Of a stretch of DNA of 64,000 bases, positions 11,801 through 24,400 are shown in pieces. The DNA is from Mesostigma viride. Its lineage: Eukaryota; Streptophyta; Mesostigmatophyceae; Mesostigmatales; Mesostigmataceae. The DNA lies in the NCBI GenBank assembly GCA_009746045.1, contig RPFO01000059.1:1677489-1741488 (forward strand). The letters run 5' to 3'. A model generated the notes under the pieces. It did no database searches. It was not told where the DNA came from and saw only the letters and a list, made by a program, of their open reading frames with translations. The position numbers and the translations under genes were made by a program. The number at the start of each line of letters is the position of its first letter. Position 1 is the stretch's first letter.

Positions 11801-12070
11801 GGTACCAGAGTGCAGGCCGGTATGGTGCAGGCACCGGCAGTCGGCCCGAATCGCTATGAATGCCAAAGTGGGTCACACACGCAACGCCGAGCCCGCGCCC
11901 CGGCCACTGACTTGTTGGGGGTGCTATCCTTCATGGCTACCTGCCACCTATCCTTGCGAGCCATCTGCCTCCATATTACAGACAGACCAGGCTATGCTAG
12001 CTGGGTGCCTGGGCGTGATCAAGCGCCTACCGCCCACCGGTCGGCAGTACTGCGGGACCTGATATCTGTC
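11801..12070 (-). mobile_element. LINE C-terminal/3' fragment
   Basis: Matches the minus-strand LINE at about 961-1145 (GAATCGCTATGAATGCC, CCTCCATATTACAGACA, TGCCTGGGCGTGA). It is truncated at both ends and not coding. Confidence 0.65.
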
Positions 12071-12119
12071 TATTAGTCCCTTGCCTGTTTGAGCCTTTGA
12101 GGCGGTTGGCATGGCGTTG

Positions 12120-12370
12120 GAAAGGTCTCCTCAACCTGCATCCAACTAGCACATTGGTGCCCCAATATGCTAACTCCGCGTGTGACCAAGTATATGGCAT
12201 TCACAGTGATTCGGGCCATGGGGCCCATGCACCACCCCGTAACTAGGTCTTAGATGGCTAGAGCTCCCTCCATTCCATCCCAACCAATCCCACTCTCGAC
12301 TATACTGAGGACTTATGCTCACGTAACGCTGTGACGTGTTAATTAATCAATCAATTAATTAATTAAATCC
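12120..12370 (+). mobile_element. LINE 3'-end fragment with tail
   Basis: Plus-strand copy of the LINE 3' end: CTCCGCGTGTGACCAAGTAT, then GTAACTAGGTCTTAGAT, then GAGGACTTATGCTCACGTAA, then a mutated hairpin, then an (ATTA)n tail. It lies between two minus-oriented fragments (11801-12070 and 12400-12930). Confidence 0.7.
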
Positions 12371-12399
12371 TCATGGCTAAAATGCAAACTAAATGGAAC

Positions 12400-12930
12400 G
12401 GCCTACGCAAGTAGATCTTGGTGACAGCGCCGGCGAGTTGTTTCTCCAGCTCCTGCGTCGGCGTCCACGTCTTGATCAGCGCCGTAGATCAGGATCGTCA
12501 GAATGACCATCGACCTTGAACAGATCACGCTTGACAATCCCGGGGCAGGGTGTGGTTGCTCCACCAGCGACGGTGCTCGTGGAGGGGCCCCCACACCATG
12601 CCAATCTGGGTCATCATATCGTCCTCGCAGTCGGGTAGGCAGCTGCCGAGCAGTTTGAGGCAGCCTGAAGCAGGTAGTTTACCGTGGTGTCGTCTAAGAA
12701 GCGAACGAAGAGCGACCGTGGGGCCGGGGGCCTGCAGGCCGATGGCCTCCGTTTTGGGGCTTATTTCTAGACCGACAGTACGGGCCTCAAGTGCCAGGCA
12801 GTCCAGCCAAAGCTGGGCAGACGCAGGCTCCTCAATGAGCGGACGTCGTCCGCATAAGTGAGAATTCAGCGAGTAAATTCTGCTTGTTGGTCGCCCCCCC
12901 TTCCCCGCGGGCTCATTCTTAATCACAAGT
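12400..12930 (-). mobile_element. LINE reverse transcriptase/C-terminal fragment
   Basis: On the minus strand it reads PASAQLWLDCLALEARTVGL and EISPKTEAIGL, then a CLPDCED block and, further on, LIYGAD and a QELEKQLAGAVTK-like stretch. It is a diverged copy of the middle of the LINE at 45015-45480, with frameshifts and both ends missing. Confidence 0.75.
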
Positions 12931-14314
12931 TGGCGAATGCGAGTGTATTCTTAATTTAGTCAAGTAAAAATAAGCTATTTGTAAAGATTGTATACTACTA
13001 CTCACTTGTTCATTTAATTGCAGAGGTTTCTGTCTTATAGAAGCTATAAATGTTGCTATAAGCAACTATAATTCCATCTTTTCTACACACTATGTTCTAT
13101 CACCACAACAATATTTATTGTTGCTTGAATTTTCAGTCAATGGAAAGAATATTCAAACATGACCATCACTCTAGATAGGGATGCAATGTCGATCCATTCC
13201 ATTGATATTGCATCATGCCTGTAGTGCAAAATATGGAAAGAAACTAGTTCATGTTCATCGATCACTAAAAATGAAGATAGAAGTCTTTCACGAATTAGAG
13301 CTCATGAATGTATGACGCAAATGATGCACGGAGACATGTACATCGGCTAGATAGACATTCCCCATCCCATTCCATATGCCATCACCCACTTCCTTGATAG
13401 GGATTTATGCCCACACGTGACGTGCGCACTCTACATGTTATTATGTGTCATGCGGCTCCGGCCATGCGGCCCTGTAGACCTGTGCATTGACATGCAGCCT
13501 GCATGTGCCAAAGTCGTTGCTTGAGCGCGCTGTCCACGTACGGACATGCACACGAAGCTAGTCGCTGACTAGCTAGTCCCCTGGCGCCATGTATACTTGA
13601 CCAGCTACTTTAGTTCAGCCTAGACAACTGCATGGATCCATGGAAGCCCAGCTGGAAAGGATCAATGCAGCTAGAAGGCTGCACGAAGCTGGAGTGCGTA
13701 CCAATCCTGCTTGTTCTGCTCCCAGGGTTGATCGATCAACAAAATTTAATTGGTACATGTGCAGGCCTCACGGCTCTGGCTCCCAATGGAGGCTCCCGGC
13801 TTTGAATGGATGATAGGATGCTTTAATGAATAATAAAAAGTGAATGAACCATCTACAAGAAGCACACATCATGACATCACGATGTGGGCCGTGCACGCAC
13901 GTTCTTGGCTTGGCAGCCGGCTGATGTGGGTGCTCAATGGCTTCAACCAGCACAAGGCCCACTTGCATTTCATTACACGTCATGCAAGGGACTGCCATTA
14001 CTGACCCAGTCATTGCATGCCTTTGCTTGTCCTGAACATAGAACATTTCAGTACATTTAGCAATCAGATCAGGCATGAAATCTCAGCAGGAAGTCAAGGG
14101 GCTTGGAAACCGCGATAGCAGATTATGCTCCCACGAGGCCACGTAGGGTCGTTGCAGAGATGGTCCAAGCAAGAAGGGTCATTTATGGCTGGCAGACCGT
14201 CCGCAGCCCGCCAATTCATTCGTTATGATTATACATGCAGACGCGTTGAGGAGGCGCAGAGCACTAACCCCGCCATTCCATGGTGGCCGTGAACAGTGCC
14301 AATAACGCAAGTAC
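12931..14314. other. No gene seen; possible LINE-tail remnant
   Basis: No coding or RNA signal. At about 13363-13440 the string CCCATCCCATTCCATATG, then GGGATTTATGCCCACACGTG, resembles a decayed LINE 3' end. This interval lies downstream (3') of the minus-strand zinc-finger gene and may include its 3' untranslated region. Confidence 0.4.
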
Positions 14315-17300
14315 CTACCTCGCGCGTTTGCGGCTGCCAGCGTCATGGCCCGGCTCACCATCAGGCGCCGTCCGCTTGGTGCCGGTCGGTACCAGCAACT
14401 TCAGATATTTTGATGAAATTGACGTGTCGCCTGGAGCGTCCACGCTTCCGTCCATCCGCGCGAGATCCGCATCGCCACTGATTTCCCTCTTCACTGCCTT
14501 GTTGACAGATGTTGTGTTCCCAATCGTCTTCAGCAGTTTCCCAGCTCCCACCAGCTTGTTGGTCTTCGATGTCCTTACCGGCTCCTGTGTCTCGCCGTTC
14601 TCTGCCGTTTGATTACCGCAGTTTGCCGCCCCTGTCTTCTTCCTGGTCGTTTCCTTGGCAGGCCCTCCGCTTGGGAGCTTCCCCTTCGCACCGCCCACCA
14701 CCTTTGCCGTTGTCCCCTTGTTTTCCTTTCCCGGCTGTACATGCTTCTCCTTGCCCTTCTCCTTGCCCTTCTCCTTGCCCTTCTCCTTGCCCTTCTCCTT
14801 GCCCTTCTCCTTGCCCTTCTCCCTGCCCTTCTCCTTGCCCTTCTCCTTGCCCTTCTCCCTGCCCTTCTCCCTGCCCTTCTCCCCCTTGACCTTCACCCCC
14901 TTGACCTTCACCACCTCGTCCTTCACCACCTGGTCCTTCTGCTTGTCCTTCACCTGGTCCTTTACTTTGGGCAGTGCCTCGTGCAGCTCTTGTTTTATGA
15001 TGCCCCCCGAGACGCCCACCCATCCCCAGGCTCTGCATGGCCCAAACATGCAAGGAGCACAGCCACAGACAAAGATAGCACATGCTTGGGGTATCGGTTA
15101 CACGCACGCATGCATATGCCATGGTTCCAGCGCTCAGGGGTGGCCATGCTCTGTAAAAGAAGCCATCCAGACCTGTACAAGTCATGCATCAGCTTGCATG
15201 GTGCTTCCCGGTAAAGAGCTTACCGGATAAAACCAAGGGATACGTGTGGGATCCGAGGGTCCATGGAATAGAGCTGCAAGCATCAAGGCTGGCAAGAGGT
15301 AGCGCCCGCAACAATAGAAGAAAGCAAGTCAAGTACAACTCACTTGTGGCGGTCGATGGCTGTCGGCAGGTCTCTCAGGGAGGAGTGCTGGCAGGCACAC
15401 TCCTGGCGGCACACCCGGCACACCTCCCTGTTGGGTGATCCAACAAAAAGGAGGCGACGAAGACATAATGGTGGTCAGTGGGTGAGTATGCGGGAGGTAA
15501 GACGGGGAGGGAGGGAGGTGCAGAAATGCGTTGGCTGAAATAACACACACATTACAGTTGCCTTTGTTGGGTGGTTACAGAGCACCATCAAGGGTCGATA
15601 TGAGGGGGGGACGGAGGAAAAAGGTGGAAGGGAAAGGGGAGTGGCAACGCTTTCCGCAAACAACGCTGCAAACTTTTTGTGAAGAACACCAGGACATGTG
15701 TGAAGATGAGCTACGCGACTAGGTCCCCACAAGCAGGCGGCAGGGAGGGGGCAGGGAGGGGGCGGGGTAGGGTGGGGCCTAGCATCATGCTCGCTGCCCA
15801 TACTGCCACCTGTCACACGGCACGCCCCTTTCATTGTAACACTGCCCTATGCACGCGGTAGAAATCAGCTCCGGTCTCTTTCGGATGGGAAGGTTATGCA
15901 ACCACAACTTAAAGTTATCTGACCAGCTGTGCTCCTAACCGCCAAGTTGTTGTAAATATGCTAGCGTCTGCACCGGCAGATGGCATCACATCGCGAGCCC
16001 AGCCAATACACAAACAAGAGGTCGCTCGAACAAGAGGTCACTTGAGTGGTAAGATATGCGGGGTAGGGCCATCCCTTCACAACATTGTCATAAAGCAACA
16101 GGAGGCGGAATAATCAGCAATGCTGGTATGGAGCTGATGCCGTGCTGTCACACTTGAGCCTCCCAAAAGGTCTCAAACCAGCAGAGTAAGAGATCAGGTA
16201 GTATGTCAGCGTCGCTGCACGCGTGGGGTGCCGGCATTGTCAATCTCATGCGGCACAAAACATGACCACGCCCTGCTCCTCATGTGCCGCCCGCACCTCA
16301 TCTGGTGCCGCTCGATGAACGCATTGGCCGCCTCTATGCTGGTTAGCCCCTCCATGTGGGTGAGGCAGCGGTTGCAGTAAATGCGGGGGCAGGTGACGCA
16401 TACCAGCGGCTCATGCACGTTGCCGCGCCAGCTGGCGGCGCACTGCGTGCACACGTGGCAGCTCTTGTTGCTGCAGGGCAGGGTGCGGGCCGAGCAGGGC
16501 ATGGCAGGGAATGAATTGGCCAGTGCAAGAGGGAAGGTAATGATACTGGTGAGCTTTGTTGAATGGGAACGGGCTGGCCTGCGTGCCGGATGGAAGAGGC
16601 ATGCCAAGTGCAATAGAATGGGGCGGCAGAACCAATAGGGCGCGGGTGGGCTTTTCGGTAGATGGGGGGGAGGACCAGGGGTAGACCATTGGGTCAGGGC
16701 ATTCCAACAGGATCAGGGGGCGTCCTTACCTTGGTAATGGTAGTATATGCTCACGCCACATCCATCAGAGCAAGCTATAGGAGACAGAACTTCCATGCCC
16801 AATTTACGAAAGCAGCATTGAATGCCTAAATCGTGAGCCACAGTTACACATTTCTTGGTGAGCCTGACGGGCTATTGCTTGTGGCTTAATGCGTAATTAT
16901 GTATGGTGTAAAGGCGTAACTACATTCCAGGTACCTGGCGAGCGAAGCGATAGCGACCTAACATCCACGAATGCAATGAATGCGAGATGGATGTAATGCG
17001 ATAAGGGCACAATAGGTGTAATGTGCCTCAACGTCCAGCCTTCCACCCTCACCGTCTCACGGTCCGCCCATCCGCCAGCTGGAGGTCCGGCAGCTGGTAG
17101 GGGACCTCCCCCTCCCACGCTGAGTGCTTCCTGGCGCCGGGTTCCCGGTGCTTTCGGACGCCACTGGAGCGGTGACGCTCTTCGACGCCATAGTCGGGCT
17201 CAAATGCGTAATCTGGCTTAGGCATTGCCGCAGCTCGCGAGGAGACTCGCCGTTCTCCTACAATCACCACCTTCTGAGCGGCAGGCCTACTGCCGTTGCG

Positions 17301-17417
17301 TTTCGATGGGAAATGGGCCATCAAGGTGCGGGCTGCATCCTCGAGCCCGCATTGAGCTAGCATGGCTTTGTTGCGCTCTACATTCTGCTTGCGAAGGAGC
17401 TCGTAATTGGACTCCAT
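14315..17417 (-). CDS. Probable 4CXXC_R1-type (CDCA7-like) zinc-finger protein, four exons
   Basis: Exons by splice consensus and matching phase (minus strand): 17417-17053, 16470-16297, 15427-15344, 15032-14315; 446 residues. Residues 1-35 (MESNYELLRKQNVERNKAML...) resemble the helical lead of 4CXXC_R1 proteins. Residues about 126-194 form a Cys-rich module that is intact only after splicing: CHVCTQC, CVTCPRIYCNRC, then across the exon 2/3 junction CRVCRQECACQH. The last exon encodes a Lys/Glu/Gly repeat (KEKGKEKG type, from a 12-bp DNA repeat at about 14745-14885) and a basic C-terminus ending SRKRAR, a likely nuclear signal. CDCA7-type proteins act in the nucleus on chromatin; that role is inferred here. 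The start ATG was chosen for context (GCAATGG) and because the frame upstream has no ATG before a stop. The gene is divergent from the ARP9-like gene. It could be another Cys-rich zinc-binding family; the gene model is firmer than the family. Confidence 0.62.
14745..14886 (-). repeat. 12-bp coding minisatellite in last exon
   Basis: The plus strand reads CTTGCCCTTCTC repeated with CCTGCC variants, about a dozen copies. On the coding strand each unit adds Glu-Lys-Gly-Lys/Arg, so copy changes stay in frame. Confidence 0.9.
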
Positions 17418-18045
17418 TGCCGCAGCAGCCCAACGGAGCTGATTGTCGAGGATGGCGGCAACTAAGCCACCCAGAATGCGCACTAATGGTCCGTTGCTCG
17501 CCCAGTTGTCCTCGATTGCATCGTTAACCCGCGCGCGCCAAATGTAAGTAGTCGCTGTTGTCCTGCCGCGCGCGCGTATCTGGAGGTAAGGTCGACGTGT
17601 CCTGAGTCTCGATTGTCAACAGGCAGCAGGTCAGGGCCTCAGGGGCCCGTTACTGCGAGCAAGATGGCATGGTTACTACTTGGTTAGTACGGTAGGCTCG
17701 CTTCTGACATTGTTGTTGTTGTTGTTGTTGTTGCCCACCCCGCAAATGGGCAGCAGAGATTTGGAAACGGCCGAATTTGAGCAAATGAACTAGGATCACG
17801 TAAGATCTGTCGGGGATGGCAGTAGCGAACAAGCGACCGAGTGATATACGAAGGCAAAATGAAAAAAGTTAAAACGTAAACTGCTATCAACTGACTGCCT
17901 GCCTCTGACTGATGACGGACTCTGATCAGTTTTGGCCTGGTGATGGCTGTCAACAGTTAGGTGCTGGCTACCTTGATAGTGGCTTGACTGCCCAGGCCTT
18001 TCTGATTATGCCTGCCCTAACAGAAGGTTTATGTTGGAGGTGAAC
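17418..18045. promoter_or_regulatory. Possible shared promoter region between divergent genes
   Basis: This interval separates the start of the minus-strand zinc-finger gene from the candidate start of the plus-strand ARP9-like gene. It holds a (TTG)n run at about 17709-17732 (CAA on the other strand). No TATA box or defined element can be named. The role is inferred from the head-to-head arrangement only. Confidence 0.35.
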
Positions 18046-18054
18046 ATGGCGGCA
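18046..18054 (+). CDS. ARP9: Candidate first coding exon of the ARP9-like gene (tentative)
   Basis: The clear first exon at 18484 starts at an acceptor (CCCGCAG) with no in-frame ATG nearby, so a start must lie upstream. ATGGCGGCA at 18046 has good context (GAACATGG). If followed by a donor at 18055 (GTATCG, weak), it joins exon 2 in phase 0 to give MAA-FQDYK. Other start exons are equally possible. Confidence 0.25.
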
Positions 18055-18483
18055 GTATCGAAGCATTCAGAGCTTAACTGCCCAAATGCAGTGCACAAGC
18101 GCTTGCCCGTTTTGCAGTGGTAGCCTGCGAGCTTGGCTGGCCAGACCGCGGGCCCTCGTATGAGGCTTCAGAGTATAATTGCTTTGTGCTACAAAGGAAG
18201 ACAAGGCGGTTACTCGCACAGTACGCACGCTAGCATGCTTGGAAACTGTTGAATAAATACGAAGAGATACCTTTAAGGAGGCGCCATAGTGTACAATTAT
18301 ATTAAAGCAATTATGGCTGGGCGCGAGGATAAAGATTATGTACGTCATGGGCCTTCATACGTGCATGCCAAAATAATGGGTGTCACTGGGCTACCGGTTC
18401 CTTTTAGACAGAGATGCCCAATAGCGCCGTCTGATTGACACCTTCAAACTTCACGCTTTTTCCATGCTTTACTCATCCCGCAG

Positions 18484-21400
18484 TTCCAAGATTATAAGAA
18501 CGTTCCGCCATCCCAGCTCATTGCGGAAAGAGGTGCCAATGTGCTGGTGATCAATCCAGGTATGATGCTGTGTGCGGAGCTCGCAATTGCTTATTTAGGT
18601 CAAAGGGAATGCATATGTCAGGCATTTTTCATAACCCGCCTTTTGGGGGGGTGTAACTGTGATTGCCAATGACGCCAGGCGCCTTCTCCACGTGGCTGTT
18701 TACAATCATCCTCCAGGGTCCTCATTCCTGCGCATCGGCTTGGCATCGCAAACGTCGCCGGTGGAAATCCCGCACTGCATTGCGCGCTACTGCACGGCGA
18801 AGCAAGCAAGCGTACGTTATTGCCCCAAATGGTTGGCTTTCCACCCGGCCCTCCCCCTGGGGCCCCTGCCCGCCCAATTGCCCGCCCGGTGCGCCTGCCT
18901 GCCTACCTCTATCAGACTTGTGGGGGCGAGGGCCGTAACGGGATGTTTAGGAACAGTGCCAGTTATTGCCACTCATGCGGAGCTTGTTTTAGCGGAGTTT
19001 GTTCTCCCCCCCACTTCCCCCTGGTTGCGCTGCGCAGGTGCTTGGCTGCACGATGTTGTGTTGTGTGTAACCTGGTGTCGCGGGGAGGGGGGAACCTGGT
19101 GTCGCGGGGAGGGAGGGACGGGCACGCGACAGATATCGTGTGCCCCTCCAGCCCACAAATAGGAGAACACAAGCTGTGCGGTCGGGTCCCTGTGTCCCTG
19201 TGGAAGCATGCGTCCTCACCCTATGCATCGGTGCGCGCCCTGTGGCCCCACGGGCTCTGCCCACCCATCAACGTGCACGGGATGGGCGCCTCGACACCTT
19301 TTGCTCAAAGGCCATGCGCGTGTGCGTGTGCGTGTGCGTGTGCGTGTGCGTGTGCGTGTGCGTGTGCGTGTGCGTGTGCGTGTGCGTGTGCGTGTGCGTG
19401 TGCGTGTGCGTGTGCGTGTGCGTGTGCGTGTGCGTGTGCGTGTGCGTGTGCGTGTGCGTGTGCGTGTGCGTGTGCGTGTGCGTGTGCGTGTGCGTGTGCG
19501 TGTGCGTGTGCGTGTGCGTGTGCGTGTGCGTGTGCGTGTGCGTGTGCGTGTGCGTGTGCGTGTGCGTGTGCGTGTGCGTGTGCGTGTGCGTGTGCGTGTG
19601 CGTGCGCGTGCGCGTGGGCGTGCGCGTGCGCGTGCGCGTGCGCGTGTGCGCGTGCGTGTGCGTGTGTGTGTGACAGGCGCACGTCCCCAGGGTGGTGCCC
19701 CAGGCCTCGTTGGACGCGCGGGAGGCCCTCTGCCGCAAGGTGAGGCAGGCCGCGTCATCATCCACATACCAGTGTTATCCATCCACGCCATTATCCACCA
19801 TCCGCGCCATTATCCACTATCCGCGCCATTATCCACTATCCACGCCACTATCCACTATCCGCGCCACTATCCACTATCCGCGCCATTATCCACTATCCGC
19901 GCCATTATCCACTATCCGCGCCACTATCCACTATCCGCGCCATTATCCACTATCCGCGCCATTATCCACTATCCGCGCCATTATCCACTATCCGCGCCAT
20001 TATCCACTATCCGCGCCACTATCCACTATCCGCGCCACTATCCACTATCCGCGCCACTATCCACTATCCGCGCCATTATCCACTATCCGCGCCATTATCC
20101 ACTATCCGCGCCATTATCCACTATCCGCGCCACTATCCACCATCCGCGCCATTATCCACCATCCGCGCCATTATCCACTATCCGCGCCATTATCCACTAT
20201 CCGCGCCACTATCCACTATCCGCGCCACTATCCGCGCCACTATCCACTATCCGCGCCATTATCCACCATCCGCGCCATTATCCACTATCCGCGCCATTAT
20301 CCACTATCTGCGCCATTATCCACTATCCGCGCCATTATCCACCATCCGCGCCATTATCCACTATCCGCGCCATTATCCACTATCCGCGCCATTATCCACT
20401 ATCCGCGCCACTATCCGCGCCACTATCCACTATCCGCGCCATTATCCACTATCCGCGCCATTATCCACTATCCGCGCCATTATCCACTATCCGCGCCATT
20501 ATCCGCGCCATTATCCACTATCCGCGCCATTATCCACTATCCGCGCCATTATCCACTATCCGCGCCATTATCCACTATCCGCGCCATTATCCACTATCCG
20601 CGCCATTATCCACCATCCGCGCCATTATCCACTATCCGCGCCACTATCCACTATCCGCGCCAGTATCCACTATCCGCGCCACTATCCACTATCCGCGCCA
20701 TTATCCACTATCCGCGCCACTATCCACTATCCGCGCCATTATCCACTATCCGCGCCACTATCCACTATCCGCGCCATTATCCACTATCCGCGCCATTATC
20801 CACTATCCGCGCCACTATCCACTATCCGCGCCATTATCCACTATCCGCGCCACTATCCACTATCCGCGCCACTATCCACTATCCGCGCCAGTATCCACTA
20901 TCCGCGCCACTATCCACTATCCGCGCCATTATCCACTATCCGCGCCACTATCCACTATCCGCGCCATTATCCACTATCCGCGCCATTATCCACTATCCGC
21001 GCCATTATCCACTATCCGCGCCATTATCCACTATCCGCGCCATTATCCACTATCCGCGCCACTATCCGCGCCATTATCCACTATCCGCGCCACTATCCAC
21101 TATCCGCGCCATTATCCACTATCCGCGCCATTATCCACGCCATTATCCACTATCCGCGCCATTATCCACTATCCGCGCCACTATCCACTATCCGCGCCAC
21201 TATCCACTATCCGCGCCATTATCCGCGCCATTATCCACTATCCGCGCCATTATCCACTATCCGCGCCACTATCCACTATCCGCGCCATTATCCACTATCC
21301 GCGCCACTATCCACTATCCGCGCCACTATCCACTATCCGCGCCATTATCCACTATCCGCGCCATTATCCACTATCCGCGCCATTATCCACTATCCGCGCC

Positions 21401-24400
21401 ATTATCCACTATCCGCGCCATTATCCATTATCCGCGCCATTATCCACTATCCGCGCCACTATCCGCGCCATTATCCACTATCCGCGCCATTATCCACTAT
21501 CCGCGCCACTATCCACGCCATTATCCACTATCCGCGCCACTATCCACTATCCGCGCCATTATCCACTATCCGCGCCATTATCCACTATCCGCGCCATTAT
21601 CCACTATCCGCGCCATTATCCACTATCCGCGCCATTATCCACTATCCGCGCCATTATCCACTATCCGCGCCACTATCCACTATCCGCGCCATTATCCACT
21701 ATCTGCGCCATTATCCACTATCCGCGCCATTATCCACTATCCGCGCCATTATCCACTATCCGCGCCATTATCCACTATCCGCGCCATTATCCACTATCCG
21801 CGCCATTATCCACTATCCGCGCCATTATCCACTATCCGCGCCACTATCCACTATCCGCGCCATTATCCACTATCCGCGCCACTATCCACTATCCGCGCCA
21901 TTATCCACTATCCGCGCCACTATCCGCGCCATTATCCACTATCCGCGCCACTATCCACTATCCGCGCCATTATCCGCGCCATTATCCACTATCCGCGCCA
22001 TTATCCACTATCCGCGCCATTATCCACTATCCACGCCATTATCCACTATCCGCGCCACTATCCACTATCCGCGCCACTATCCACTATCCGCGCCACTATC
22101 CGCGCCATTATCCACTATCCGCGCCACTATCCACTATCCGCGCCATTATCAGCGCCATTATCCACTATCCGCGCCATTATCCACTATCCGCGCCATTATC
22201 CACTATCCACGCCATTATCCACTATCCACGCCATTATCCACTATCCGCGCCATTATCCACTATCCGCGCCATTATCCACTATCCGCGCCATTATCCACTA
22301 TCCGCGCCACTATCCACTATCCGCGCCATTATCCGCGCCACTATCCACTATCCGCGCCATTATCCACTATCCGCGCCACTATCCACTATCCGCGCCATTA
22401 TCCACTATCCGTGCCATTATCCACTATCCGCGCCACTATCCACTATCCGCGCCATTATCCACTATCCGCGCCATTATCCACTATCCGCGCCATTATCCAC
22501 TATCCGCGCCATTATCCACTATCCGCGCCATTATCCACTATCCGCGCCATTATCCACTATCCGCGCCACTATCCACTATCCGCGCCACTATCCACTATCC
22601 GCGCCATTATCCACTATCCGCGCCATTATCCACTATCCGCGCCACTATCCACTATCCGCGCCATTATCCACTATCCGCGCCATTATCCACTATCCGCGCC
22701 ATTATCCACTATCCGCGCCACTATCCACTATCCGCGCCACTATCCACTATCCGCGCCATTATCCACCATCCGCGCCATTATCCACTATCCGTGCCATTAT
22801 CCACTATCCGCGCCACTATCCACTATCCGCGCCATTATCCACTATCCGCGCCATTATCCACTATCCGCGCCACTATCCACTATCCGCGCCATTATCCACT
22901 ATCCGCGCCATTATCCACTATCCGCGCCACTATCCACTATCCGCGCCATTATCCACTATCCGCGCCATTATCCACTATCCGCGCCACTATCCACTATCCG
23001 CGCCATTATCCACTATCCGCGCCATTATCCACTATCCGCGCCATTATCCACTATCCGCGCCACTATCCACTATCCGCGCCACTATCCACTATCCGCGCCA
23101 TTATCCACTATCCGCGCCACTATCCACTATCCGCGCCATTATCCGCGCCACTATCCACTATCCGCGCCATTATCCACTATCCGCGCCACTATCCACTATC
23201 CGCGCCATTATCCACTATCCGTGCCATTATCCACTATCCGCGCCACTATCCACTATCCGCGCCATTATCCACTATCCGCGCCATTATCCACTATCCGCGC
23301 CATTATCCACTATCCGCGCCATTATCCACTATCCGCGCCATTATCCACTATCCGCGCCATTATCCACTATCCACGCCATTATCCACTATCCGTGCCATTA
23401 TCCACTATCCGCGCCACTATCCACTATCCGCGCCATTATCCACTATCCACGCCATTATCCACTATCCACGCCATTATCCACTATCCGCGCCATTATCCAC
23501 TATCCGCGCCATTATCCACTATCCGTGCCATTATCCACTATCCGCGCCACTATCCACTATCCGCGCCATTATCCACTATCCGCGCCACTATCCACTATCC
23601 GCGCCACTATCCACTATCCGCGCCATTATCCACTATCCGCGCCATTATCCACTATCCGCGCCACTACCCACTATCCGCGCCATTATCCACTATCCGCGCC
23701 ATTATCCACTATCCGCGCCACTATCCACTATCCGCGCCATTATCCACTATCCGCGCCATTATCCACTATCCGCGCCATTATCCACTATCCGCGCCATTAT
23801 CCACTATCCGCGCCATTATCCACTATCCACGCCATTATCCACTATCCACGCCATTATCCACTATCCGCGCCATTATCCACTATCCGCGCCATTATCCACT
23901 ATCCGCGCCATTATCCACTATCCGCGCCACTATCCACTATCCGCGCCATTATCCGCGCCACTATCCACTATCCGCGCCATTATCCACTATCCGCGCCACT
24001 ATCCACTATCCGCGCCATTATCCACTATCCGCGCCATTATCCACTATCCGCGCCACTATCCACTATCCGCGCCATTATCCACTATCCGCGCCATTATCCA
24101 CTATCCGCGCCATTATCCACTATCCGCGCCATTATCCGCGCCATTATCCACTATCCGCGCCATTATCCACTATCCGCGCCACTATCCACTATCCGCGCCA
24201 TTATCCACTATCCGCGCCATTATCCACTATCCGCGCCACTATCCACTATCCGCGCCATTATCCACTATCCGCGCCATTATCCACTATCCGCGCCACTATC
24301 CACTATCCGCGCCATTATCCACTATCCGCGCCATTATCCACTATCCGCGCCATTATCCACTATCCGCGCCACTATCCACTATCCGCGCCACTATCCACTA

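Noticed and set aside
14509-15230. Plus-strand frames with repeated LLALLLALL or SLPFSLPF motifs
   Set aside because: They are antisense shadows of the KEKG repeat in the minus-strand zinc-finger gene.
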